Assembly: GCA_007844125.1 (NCBI GenBank)
Contig: CM017571.1
Location: 2,803,088-2,867,087, forward strand
Source of the DNA: Sinonovacula constricta
Lineage: Eukaryota; Mollusca; Bivalvia; Cardiida; Solecurtidae
Direction of reading: 5' to 3'
DNA length: 64,000 nt
Shown here: piece after piece, positions 51,603-62,320 of the stretch
Numbering within the stretch: position 1 is the first letter of the stretch
Layout of the letters: each line of letters opens with the position of its first letter
Notes under the pieces: model-generated
Told to the model about the DNA's origin: nothing
Database searches by the model: none
Seen by the model: only the letters and a program-made list of their open reading frames with translations
Position numbers and translations under genes: made by a program

Positions 51603-51747
51603 TTAAAGGTGGTATCCGACAGTTTGTAAACCATTGTTATATGAACAGATCCCGTAAAATGCTGTTTATTGGTGTCCTACACCTGTCTGAAAAGTGAATT
51701 ATAACGCCACAATTGCATTACAAACATACTTACATAACTCCCAGAGC
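51603..51747 (+). mobile_element. MITE-A copy 7, truncated
   Basis: The left end ttaaaggtggtatccgacag is intact, and tgctgtttattggtgtccta and cacctgtctgaaaagtg follow. The copy stops where the Mutator-like element begins at 51748 and does not resume after it. Confidence 0.75.
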
Positions 51748-52185
51748 AATCGGAACACCTCGGATAATTCACGAATCATCTCTCGGATGGCCGTAGGTAG
51801 TCGGATCACCTCGGCCATTTCCCTTAATTGGGCTACTTTTGGGACAGCCGTCAAAGCAAATATGGCAGCTCGGGTGACAGATCACTACAGTACAATGCCT
51901 GTAAAACTTCAATTTGTGGCGGTTTCAAATTTAAAACATCCACTTTTAATTTAACCAGCGCAGCAGACACGCAGCCATCAAACAATGGCATTGTTTGTGT
52001 TTTGCGCGAAGTACATTTTAGGCATATTCTTCTTCCGACTTCCGGCGAACAAAACGATCGTGATTTCAGTAAGTATCATTGCACCAGATACATCCAAGGG
52101 ATGATTGTCCCGAGGACGGAATTACCCGAGGAGTTCCGATTGATCCGAGAGAGGTGATTCGTGAATTGTCCGTGGTGTTCCGATT
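51748..52185 (+). mobile_element. Mutator-like fold-back MITE, copy 2
   Basis: The left end aatcggaacacctcggataa runs on to attcacgaatcatctctcgg. The right end tccgagagaggtgattcgtg continues to tgtccgtggtgttccgatt. Together they form an inverted repeat of about 40 bases with few mismatches. The internal sequence matches copy 1 up to ccgaggagttccgatt; the last 35-40 bases are an additional inverted end absent from copy 1. No clear target duplication. A 109-codon frame inside is not conserved in copy 1. Confidence 0.75.
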
Positions 52186-52462
52186 TGCATGTTGGCCACA
52201 TGTATAACTGAATTGTTTCGTACTACATGTCACATAGTCAGTTCCTAATTTGGATTTAGTTTAAGTTGTCGGATTATCGATGACCTAGTGCCGTACTTAA
52301 GCCGATTATGTTAACTTGTCATTTGAAGGAGATAAACATTGCTGATAGGTGTACATGTATGGTGTTCAAATTTTGGCAATTTAATGTTGAAATAGCATGC
52401 GAATGTAAGAAAAGGTATCAGTCGTGAATATTTTGATTTACTTATTTCTTATCTTTTAATTT

Positions 52463-52680
52463 CCATCTTCATCATCATCAGCAGCAGCAGCACCAGCAGC
52501 AGCACCACCACCATTATCGTCATCATCACCATCATCACCAGCGTCGTCGTCGTCATCGTCAACATCATCATCATCATCATCATCAACAACAACATCATCG
52601 TCATCATCATCATCATCAACAACATCATCATCATTATCATCATCATCACCACCACTATCATCGTCATCATTAAAACAACA
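52463..52680. repeat. (CAT)n/(CAG)n trinucleotide region
   Basis: About 215 bases of cat, cag, cac and cgt triplets. The antisense Met-rich frame and other frames here are repeat artefacts. Confidence 0.95.
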
Positions 52681-54305
52681 GCAACACTTACAACACCTTA
52701 AAACAAATGATTCAATAGCGAAGACAACAGCACCAAACGTTTACCTGCTGTATAAAAAAGCAAAAAAATAACATCTCATTTTGCAAATATTGCCAGAAGA
52801 TATGACGACAAAATCGAGCCTAGAGACAAATATTTCCTGTTCTATTTTCAAACATTGATTATTTTAAAAAGTTCACACAAACAGTAGTGCCGAGGTCAAC
52901 ATTCCAAAACATGGTACATAATCTGCTGTAAGTTACCAGAAGTTAATCATTTGATCCGCTCAGTGTACTTAGTTAATCTGTTAAACACAAACTGTATGTT
53001 GGATTGATATTCATACATAGTTTATCACAGTTTCCTCCCCTGTCAAGGTTGTCTCCCTATTTCGGTTCTAAAATAGAAATTCTTGTAGCGCATGATATAC
53101 ATGTATAAACAGTAGCAACAGATCTTTATTTAAATTTTCTATGCATTTCTAGAATTAATTAAGTTTAACCCAATTGTGTATATTATTATTATTATTATTT
53201 TATTCAGTATTATTTTTATTGAAATAAAAAATAACATATAGTTATTTTCTCAGGCATACATGTATATTTACAACACTCCAAGATAACGCATCAGACTTAA
53301 GATGCAAACATGAACACTTATTCGGAAAAGCATATAAACAACTAATTTGATAGATAGAGGCTTAACGCAAAAATGTTCTGACTATATACATACGCAAATT
53401 TGTTTCAATATGACTTCCATTTTTTCGTCTCTGGTCATGTTTGTTCATGATTCAGAAAGTTAATTTTATTTGTGGTCAACCATTTTTGTGTGTTTTTTTC
53501 AAGTCGAAATAATATCATATTTTTTTTCTAAAACACTATGTGGACATTATTTGTCGATGACGTCACTACTTTCGTCATAACTTTATAGAAAATATCAGCG
53601 CTCGGACATTTTGTATTCAAATAGATGGTTTTTCTTTTCATTGCTTGCATTTGAGAAACTCGCCAGGAAGTGCGAGGTAAGAGCTCTGTAAAACCGGTTT
53701 AAGCTCCTCAGTCGGTCCATATTGCCGACTGACCGTTCCAAGGCGGTTACTGTCGAGTTTGCTCTTTTCCTTAAATGACTCATCACAAATTTGTTCTTAC
53801 TTTTCCCTTTGCTTGCATGTGAAATACCTTTGTTATGTGCCTTTTCGGAGTTTGGTATATGTTGCAATGCTCATAGGACTTTGTCATATATTCTTATTAT
53901 TTTTTTCTAAACTTTCATAAACTAAGCGGATACCATTTCTCAACCAATCGCCCTGTATATTTCATAATGTTTGGTTTATGTTCATTATTTATGTGCTCTT
54001 ATCTCAGCTTTAATGCTCTTTAAGATCTATATTTAGACTTCAGTATCTTTTCTGAATCTCATCCTTGTCTCTGAAGTACGGTGTATCTGTAAGATTTACA
54101 CGATTGTATTACACTTTGATTAGGTCTTAGTCTGTCCTTGATCGAAGTACATTATACAGGTCTAATTTGGTCTGATAAGTGTTTTAATTTAAGATAAAAA
54201 GAGAGTGTAAAAATCTTCGTTATACCGGGGGTGCGTTATTGTAGAGTCTTTGTCCTAAGACATGGGCGTTTTCGTTTTATTTCAGGCTAAGACATACCGA
54301 CATGC
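52681..54305. other. Intron sequence with a (TTA)n microsatellite
   Basis: A (TTA)n run lies at 53180-53202. Otherwise AT-rich DNA with one antisense frame of 90 codons (53595-53867), basic and unrecognised. Confidence 0.5.
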
Positions 54306-54813
54306 CTTTAAGATGGTATCCAACAGTTTGCCTATGTCAAAAACGTGTTACTATATTTAACTTTAATATTGGGGGGAAAAGGCATAATCTTTGCATAAAC
54401 CCATACTATAATATTAAATAAGAGATTTTGAACACAAACTGTATTTTCAGACAGTACTAATTGCGAAAAAAAATCGCTCTAATTGCTAATTTTTTCCAGC
54501 TCTATAAAAAGCGCGATAGTGGTCTCTCCTAAAAATAGATACAAACATCAGAGTGGATTATCCGGATGACGTTATAGCGTAATCGCAAATGTAAATAATC
54601 ACGTGGTTTTCTAAGTTTTAAAATAGCTATCTCTGCTGCTTGGCCCTGATAGAAAACACCTGTTTGCAAGGACGAGTGGTGATTTATGCTTGACTGTTCA
54701 CATAGATCTAGGGCATTAATGAATAGCATTATGCAGGAATTTTTCAGGTAACAGTGAAGTACTGGGTTATTTGAATGCATAAATTTGGTCTAAACTTTCG
54801 GTACCACCATAAA
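54306..54813 (-). mobile_element. MITE-A copy 8, minus orientation
   Basis: The left end tttaagatggtatccaacag and right end ctttcggtaccaccataaag are the family termini. The interior is the reverse of copy 1 (catagatctagggcattaat, gaatagcattatgcaggaat). On the minus strand the family frame is open and aligns with that of copy 1 to the shared IYF end. Confidence 0.8.
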
Positions 54814-55837
54814 GTACAATGGTTTGAGCTTTGACAACAACAAAAATGCGCACTGGCTCGATTTCTGACCGCATCATACTTGAGTAAACACGTATAAGTG
54901 AAATGGTAGAAGCCGAACTGCATTGTTATGGGAACGGTTCAAATTTTAAGGGCTGCTGCTAAACGGGGGTTTTCTTCTTCTGTCGACAATTGTAGTACAT
55001 TCCACTGTTAGCCATCACCGTTCACATGTTCTTGAATATATATTGAAAAAAAAAATTGTTTCACTGATTAGTTGCGCATATTCATTTTTACCCTTTTATT
55101 TAAAACTAGTTACATGTGCAGATGGGAAGATTCATTTTGTAAGTCAAATCAATTCAGTCTAAATTAAATACATGAAAACTCGAACTATTTGATAACTGTA
55201 ACCGATATGGCTCCTTTTTCAAACGAGGTTTGGCAAACGGTGCGTATGCTTTTCACACGATTATAAATTATTCGCGTAATTCATTCACAAACTTCGGTCG
55301 ACTTGGAAAAAGTCCCAAGCTGCTTACGTTGGTATATTTCAAAATGATTTTTGATACGCGTAAACTGCTGTAAGCGGTTCAATTATTTTGTAAATCGGAC
55401 ATAAACAGTAAATTAATATGTCTTTAGAAAATAAATAAATCTAGGAATACGACAATACATAGTTTACAAGTGTTTGTATAAGTAATTTGCCAAATTTGCA
55501 GAACCAAAGTAGACTTTTTTTCTAAACCAAATAAATTAAAGATAATTTAGACATTCAGAATTCTGTGTGACTTAATTATCGTTCATATAACAAGGGTCGC
55601 TGTAATAAAACTAAAAACTTACTTCGAATAATTATTTAGTTGTAGAACCATAAACTGGCCCTAGGTCGTTATTAAATTGCACGTAAAAGTCAATTATGTT
55701 CCTGTCTGTCATTTAAATTAGATTTAAATTAACCTATTCGTACTAACTAACTACGAGTCAAAGCGAAAAGGAATCTATGCGCATTTTCAATACACCTGTT
55801 TCTTAATTTGATATTGTTTCTTGCCTACATGTATGTC
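54814..55837. other. Intron sequence without recognised features
   Basis: About 1 kb between two MITE-A copies, with no frame or repeat of note. Confidence 0.6.
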
Positions 55838-56367
55838 CTTGAAACTTGATATTCAACAGTTTGCCTATATCAAACATAGTTAATAAAACCTTACCGATGT
55901 TTTGTGGGTATTATGGATCGTTTCTGCAAGAACTTATACTGAAGTGCAAAAAAGACGGTTTAAAGCACTACCACAATTGTTAGGAAGTACATATAATGAT
56001 AAAAACGCTATTCATTTTATTCTTTCCAAAATCTATCAATAAGCAAGATGATGGGGTGGGGGTGGAGTTGGGGGGGGGGGGGGGGGGGCATTCTGCTAAA
56101 AGATATACCGACGTCAGAGCGAATAACCCGAATGATGGTATGACGTGATCTCAAAAGTACGTAACCACTCGTTTTTTTTCTTAGTTTAAAAAAAGCTAAC
56201 TGTGCAGCGTGGCTCAGATAGGAAATATTTGTTTATCATGACATGTGTGGTGTTACTTTTCACATAGATGTAGGACATTAAAAAACGGCATTTTGTGGAA
56301 TCTTTTCGGGCGGCAAGACTTTATATAGTTGTTTTAAAGGGGAAATGGTTTGTATATCCATTTAAAG
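55838..56367 (-). mobile_element. MITE-A copy 9, minus orientation, with 19-G run
   Basis: Family blocks caacagtttgcctatatc, gcagcgtggctcagatagga and ttcacatagatgtaggacat are clear; both termini are decayed. A G-rich insertion with 19 consecutive G (56070-56088) sits in the middle. Confidence 0.65.
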
Positions 56368-56380
56368 GTCTAGACGAAAT

Positions 56381-56415
56381 AAGAAGAAGAAGTAGAAGAA
56401 GAAGAAGAAGAAGAA
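56381..56415. repeat. (AAG)n microsatellite
   Basis: Eleven imperfect GAA/AAG triplets directly after MITE-A copy 9. Confidence 0.92.
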
Positions 56416-57922
56416 CCACACAGCCTTGAACCGCTTAAAGACACGTTATATTACTAACAGAAACATAACATAAAATTCTTTTTTGTAAGTTTTCTACTTT
56501 CCTCTTGGTAAGCTTACTTTAAAATAGTTTATATCACCCCTTACATCTAAGTTATCTCGTATTTTCCTTTGGGACTTCTAAAACACTGCCAAAATAATGT
56601 AATAATATACGAGAAAATGTAACCTATCATTTTACCATTTTGTCAACTTTTTTGTGAGACAAAATTTCCCCACGCGGATACTTTTACATTGCGATAAATT
56701 GCCTTATTATCCTTGATGGATCCCTTTCGAGGCTTTTGACACTCATCCATTCATATACATGTGAGAAATTTCTGTTTTGATATTAAAGTTCTCGTGACGT
56801 ACGTTGGAAATGATAATACCGGTTCGTATAATAAGAAACAATGATTTTGAGAAAAATGTTGTCAACATAGCCAGTGTTGTATTCAAATTCAGTTAACATA
56901 TCTCAACATGGTCAAAAAATTATCTTGACTTACATGTCAACTGACAAACTGACTTCCCTAATTGCCACTTTTTTGTCGGTATTCAATTTACATCAAACCC
57001 CATCAAGACCTTTGTTAACACGATTTTTCCATGAGGCCCGTTGTCATGACAGCGCGTCATGCTCTGATTGCGAGAATGACGAAGTTGTTGCCGTGTTTCA
57101 AAAATTAATGAAACTACTTCGACAATTGATGAGATATAGTTACAGGTACCTATAAGAGAAGTCATCAACTGAGAGGCCATCCATCAATGATGATGGTTGT
57201 TGTTTTTTTCGTAGCAGAAATATTGAAGACACTTTGACAAGTATTTGGATATAGTTTAAAGCTAGCTGTCGGCTGGGTGACCATCCATCATTTGATGTTA
57301 AGTCACGTGAATTGTGTTGTTATATTCTTTAATTACTATCACGAAGATATAGTGTAAAATAAATAAAGTTACTTATACATATGACACGGATTTGTTTAGA
57401 GTGTTTTTTTTTTTGTTGTTTTTGATTATTTGTTGTTGCTTTTTGGTTGTTTTTTGACTGAATGTAAAACATAAGACTGTTGACCATCCATAATCGGATA
57501 TTTAGTCGCGATAAAATAGTCATGAAATGTTCGGATTGGGACTGCTGTATATTTGCGCGTAAATATAGTTAGTTAAATAATGATAGTTTGAAGTCTTGTC
57601 ATACAGTCTCAATTGTTAAAGTTGTCATCATCACATGAGTAATGTGACCACCCAGTATTAAATATTTAGACACGACAGTATTATTGTTAACTGCTAGCAA
57701 ATAATGGAATAATTGTTTTTGGGAAAAAAACAAACAAAAACAATACCCACCCCGGCAAAAAACAAACAAAAATCAAATAAAAAACAACAACACACCAAAA
57801 AATTGACAAAACAACAACAGTAACAAAACACACCAAATAACTGAGGTCCACTATTATATATCAATACTATTTTGCTAATTTCTATTATTTTGAATTTGTT
57901 GAATTTTCTGGTGTTGCCACCG
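56416..57922. other. Intron sequence without recognised features
   Basis: Frames of at most 93 codons without known domains. Phrases such as accatccatca recur at 57175, 57281 and 57482, hinting at a very old tandem repeat. A/C-rich low-complexity DNA at 57728-57838. Confidence 0.45.
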
Positions 57923-58163
57923 CTGTGCTAGTAACAATGTAACACCATGGAGTTTTGCAGACCTGTGCTAGTAACAATGTAACACCATGGAGTTTTGCAG
58001 ACCTGTGCTAGTAACAATGTAACACCATGGAGTTTTGCAGACCTGTGCTAGTAACAATGTAACACCATGGAGTTTTGCAGACCTGTGCTAGTAACAATGT
58101 AACACCATGGAGTTTTGCAGACCTGTGCTAGTAACAATGTAACACCATGGAGTTTTGCAGACC
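57923..58163 (+). repeat. 40-bp tandem repeat, six essentially identical units
   Basis: The unit is acctgtgctagtaacaatgt followed by aacaccatggagttttgcag, repeated with an exact 40-base period from 57921 to 58160. The first two bases of the first unit are cg rather than ac. No other differences are seen among the units, which implies very recent expansion. Confidence 0.97.
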
Positions 58164-58961
58164 TCAAGTTTAAACATATTTTTGCCTAGTAAAATATTGT
58201 ATTTGATGATTGCATATTGTTGACGTCGCTGAAGCTGTCACTGTTCTTGTCGCTATCGGCAGTGTAGTATCATTGGCATTTGCACATCCTATTCGTACTT
58301 AGCTATTATTGTTGTTAGCTCCCTAATTGAAATGCGACAAGTCAGATGAAAGGTTGGTTCTGCATTCATATTTCCGTTAGACATCATCTATAAAATATAA
58401 CACTGAACTACAAAGCTTGCATTGATATTCATTTATCAAATACATAAATTATCATATCCTTTTACAAAACCGGAAATTCATGCATTAAGTTATCACATTC
58501 TATCAGCATATCATAAACATTCCAATAGTTGTGTCACAATCTCACGCTGAAGTGAAATCAATACATCTGGATAGAGAAAAACATAATTGAAAATTGATTT
58601 TTCACGGTATTGCTGTTGTTACAGGTACACCGCGACATTACCATACGCCATGTAATAACGGAATCTGATCTCGTCAGTAATTCTGTATCCATTAGTAGGG
58701 TTGTTTTTATAAGAACATGTCATTTATGTCTTTTTTCATCGGATTCTTTATTAGTCAGTAGTTGAGTGTCTACTGGTGTTGCTGCAAGTAGAAAAAATGT
58801 ATTACACGAAATTTGGATAGCATGTGCATCAATTATGTTGTCAGTGCTTTTTTCAACAACAACAACAACAATAAATAAATGAATAAATAAATAAATTTAA
58901 AAATAAGAATCAGCAACCTGCATACGTTTTACAAAACTTTTACGTGGAAAATTCTTCAAGT
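58164..58961. other. Intron sequence with an (AAC)n/(AAAT)n tract
   Basis: Nothing coding recognised. Simple repeats at 58853-58896. Confidence 0.6.
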
Positions 58962-59000
58962 TGACATGCACCGGTGGTTCTACCCAGACATTTATATTGG
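58962..59000 (+). mobile_element. SINE family 3 fragment
   Basis: tgcaccggtggttctaccca and gacattt match the body of family 3. It runs into a C-rich tract and A/C-rich sequence (to about 59115) that may be the decayed remainder. Confidence 0.5.
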
Positions 59001-59115
59001 GTTCCACCCCACCCACCCCGCCACCCCTCTCCACCCCCACCCCGCCCAAACAAAACAAACACAAAACAACAACAAATACAAACAATACAACATAAAACAA
59101 CAACAAAAACAACAC

Positions 59116-59924
59116 AACAAGCGGGCCGTCGTTAGATGACGTGTCGCTGAAATATATATCACATTCAAAGCACAACTTAAAGGGAACTTTGATTTTGTTG
59201 ATTGTGGGCAACACATGGGAATTTATAATACATAAAAAATCACATAAGAATGATATCTTCACAAATCTACTGCATAATAAAAAGCAGGCATGTAATATAT
59301 TATAAAATTCTTGTCATCTTGAAAACAACACGTGAAACAAACCCGTCAAATCATTTTCTTCTTGCAAAGTAAACGATATGTAAATTTTCCTCTGTAATTT
59401 GAAGCCATTGAAATTACTGTACAAGTTTTTTTAATTTTGTCAAAATTTGTCATGTTTGGAGACATCTCGAACTATCGTTTCAAGCGTCTGGAAGATGTGT
59501 TGATCTATGTACTTCAGACGCTCATTAAATGTAAGTTAAGTCTCCATCTTGACAGTAGCTTAACCAAATAAATCAAGAGTGGAAAGACGCTTTGTTATAT
59601 TTGCGTATGTTTAATGTTTGTAGTAAACTGCGTGTGGTCTCAATAAGTCATAAAGGGGTTCGGACAAGTTCTTTTAATGTAGTTTTGGTAACGTTGTCGC
59701 AGCATTTTTTTTCTTTTCAGGTTCAGCGTGTCGTCTTAGTCACATAAGACTCCATTTCGTACTAGGCAGAAACAAGATACACCGACAGCTAGACAAAAAG
59801 ATATTCATTTTTACAAAAAATACATCAGCAAGTCACTAGCCAATGTATATTATATATGGCATATACAAATAAAATCAACTTAATAACCTATATTTCATCC
59901 ACTCAATAACATAATAGCTAACCT
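59116..59924. other. Intron sequence without recognised features
   Basis: No frame of 60 codons or more apart from antisense shadows of low-complexity DNA. No repeat copy. Confidence 0.55.
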
Positions 59925-59925
59925 G

Positions 59926-60112
59926 AGATGCGCCGGTGGTTCTACCCAGACATAAGTCGCGGGGGTGTGGGGGGGGGGGGGGGTGGGGCTCTTCCTCAAC
60001 CAACAATTAGCTGGACGTCGCCTATATGACCATAATTGTGTCGGTGCAATGTAACAAACTAACAACAGCAACAGTAAACAAACAAACAATCAAACAAACA
60101 AACGAACAATAA
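59926..60112 (+). mobile_element. SINE family 3, 5'-truncated copy with poly-G
   Basis: Starts within the body at gatgcgccggtggttctacc, has a 15-G run (59969-59983), then ttcctcaaccaacaattagc and tggacgtcgcctatatgacc, and a long (CAAA)n tail. The tRNA-like head is absent, as in LINE-style 5' truncation. Confidence 0.8.
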
Positions 60113-61140
60113 AGTAACATTATATACATGTATATTTTAATTGCATGAAAGTAAGCCGACAAGGTTATAGTGAAAGGTGTATGATTTTTTTTAAATGAAC
60201 AAAGAAGAAGAATTATCCCACAATTAGAAAGGAATCTCAATATTAGAAAATGGCATTATTATGTAGTGAACAATACACAACCTTTGTCAAGCTGACATGT
60301 TCGCTTGTTTATAAAAATGTCAAGCATATTGATTCAAAAATCTATAACTATAATTAGTCTTTCGTGCAACACAAACAAGGGACCTATCACTGACTCGATC
60401 TTTCTAAGTGATCAGTTTCGTCGCGCGCCTTTTGTTGATCCTATGTTTTACAAGATTTGCTCTTGCATTTTATCTTTAACGAAGATCTAAATCTTAAGCC
60501 GGTTGCCTCACGTCGCAAGATTTTAGAACCTATAACACATTGAAGTCTGTTGTGTACCATTGTCTGAGTTCTTATCAGCATTCGTTCTGCTAAGCGGTGG
60601 TGCTTAGCTCGCAGAGAGGTCAAAAGTTTGTTGCCCAAACTCGTATTTCTAGTCCACAAATATTTTCCCGGAGTCAATATGAGTTACTCATGTTGTACGA
60701 TAAGTGTGCTGTTTACACAGAGAATATTTTACAGTGTTTTTATTTCTTAATTGGATTTTGTCACTTGTGACAACTTAATTAATTTGAAGGGATTTCCTAT
60801 TTTATTTGTAATCATTATGTAAAGATTTGGTGTGCTTTGATGTTTGACAAATTGAAAAATACAGCTTAACATAAATATGTGATACGAATTTTCCAGACTT
60901 TAAACCAAAACATTCGTGCGTCAATATTCAATTCGCATTATTCTAACATTTGTCCTCGGTACATTGTTGTATTTATTTCACGGAAAGTTAAAAAATGGCA
61001 CTCATGCAAAAAGTGTTGAATAAAGTGACTCTTCTCAATAAAACATTGAAGAGCCATCTTTTGTTGGCAGTGCCTTTCATTCTTCCGGTAAACAAATGAT
61101 TCGACACACCACCTACGATGAAAACGTAGCGTAACCTACA
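60113..61140. other. Intron sequence without recognised features
   Basis: Short frames only (61 codons plus, 78 codons minus at 60441-60677), unrecognised. No repeat copy. Confidence 0.55.
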
Positions 61141-61341
61141 TATAAAGAAACTACAGTGACTGAAGTCAGCGACGAAACATTGACTAAAAAGTGGTATAAT
61201 CGAGTAATAACTTTAAGGATGCTGACTTGTCTTTCGGGTCAGATGACGACGAAAACGTGGGCGTCTGCGATGGACGACCCTGTGCAGGAAGAGCCTGAAT
61301 TTCTAAACTTATGGAAGCTTGAAGCGGATTATGAAGACAAG
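61141..61341 (+). other. Candidate alternative promoter and first coding exon
   Basis: A TATAAAG box at 61141-61147 is followed, after a typical start-site distance, by a first ATG at 61219. From there 41 codons stay open to AAG|GTATTT at 61341/61342, in phase 0. Phase 0 would join directly to the proposed GAR exon at 63998 and give a form without the CH domain. The ATG at 61270 (starting MDDPVQEEPEF) is a second in-frame option. The peptide is acidic at its end and unlike any family I recognise. The donor is weak at +4 to +6. The frame is closed upstream by TAA at 61132. It could equally be chance. Confidence 0.22.
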
Positions 61342-61560
61342 GTATTTGGTTGATGGGATGACAGGTTTAGTTATCGTGTGGTATCGTTTTCTTTAAGATT
61401 TTAGATTAAGATATACCTTTTTGCCTTAAATTCGGAAGTTTACTCAAGAAAGTGTATAGCTCTACAGAAACCGTTCAAAGCATACAAAGCATGTCCCCCA
61501 CTGTTGAAGTACTGTGTATATGGATTAAAATCAGGTCTAGACGTCTTGCTTCCCACAGAG

Positions 61561-61787
61561 GTTATTTTGCTGATTTCATATACTGGCTATTTTGCTGATT
61601 TCATATACTGGCTATTTTGCTGAGTTCACATACTGGCTATTTTGCTGATTTCACATACTAGTTATTTTGCTGATTTCACATACTGGCTATTTTGCTGATT
61701 TCATATACTGGCTATTTTGCTGATTTCACATACTGGCTATTTTGCTGATTTCACATACTGGCTTTTTTGCTGATTTGACATATTAAT
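61561..61787 (+). repeat. 26-bp tandem repeat
   Basis: Unit tattttgctgatttcacata plus ctggct, about 8.7 copies with scattered base changes. Lies about 220 bases after the candidate exon ending at 61341. Confidence 0.95.
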
Positions 61788-61989
61788 CATCCTTTTTATT
61801 CTGACAGTCTGTCGGCAATGGTAATTCATTCCATTGCTACATTCCCGAGTAGTCCTTTTCATATTGGACAATATGCAGGTCTGTCAAGGTCTGTTTCTTT
61901 TATTATCTCACCATTGTTCTCTCTTGATGCTTCTGTTATATGTTTGTAAATGATCGGTTTTATTCCCAGTTTATGTTTTATGTAACGTT

Positions 61990-62307
61990 TATATTTGTTT
62001 GTTTATTTATTGGGGTTTTGTCTCACTAACAGTTTTCAAGTTATCTGGAGACGGTGTCAACTTGAAGCAGATATAGTGCTGTCTTTACTGTGTATAGTAC
62101 ACCTTCAACATCTGGCATTATATAAAATCCAGTCACATGATCCTGACACTGGGCTATCCAGTCGTGGAATTATCCTTGTATTTGAGCGTTAGCAAGGGAG
62201 CTTTACCACTACCATTTAAACGACTTGGGTATGAAACGGTCCGGAATCGAAAACGTTGCCTCTCGTACTTGGTGCCGACGCTGTACCGAATGCGCTACCA
62301 GGTCGGG
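61990..62307 (-). mobile_element. SINE family 1, minus strand with TSD
   Basis: Tail tgtttgtttatttattgg at the left, body with tatccagtcgtggaattatc, and a diverged reversed tRNA head (gtaccgaatgcgctaccagg) at the right. Flanks tttatgtaacgtt (61977-61989) and tttatttaacgtt (62308-62320) match at 12 of 13. More diverged than 38210, so older. Confidence 0.85.
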
Positions 62308-62320
62308 TTTATTTAACGTT

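Noticed and set aside
52449..52670. Met-rich 73-codon antisense frame
   Set aside because: Translation of the CAT/CAG triplet repeat.
58897..59262. 121-codon antisense frame with a hydrophobic, membrane-like middle
   Set aside because: The hydrophobic part comes from AAC/AAACAAAC-rich low-complexity DNA and the C-terminal part from a SINE fragment.
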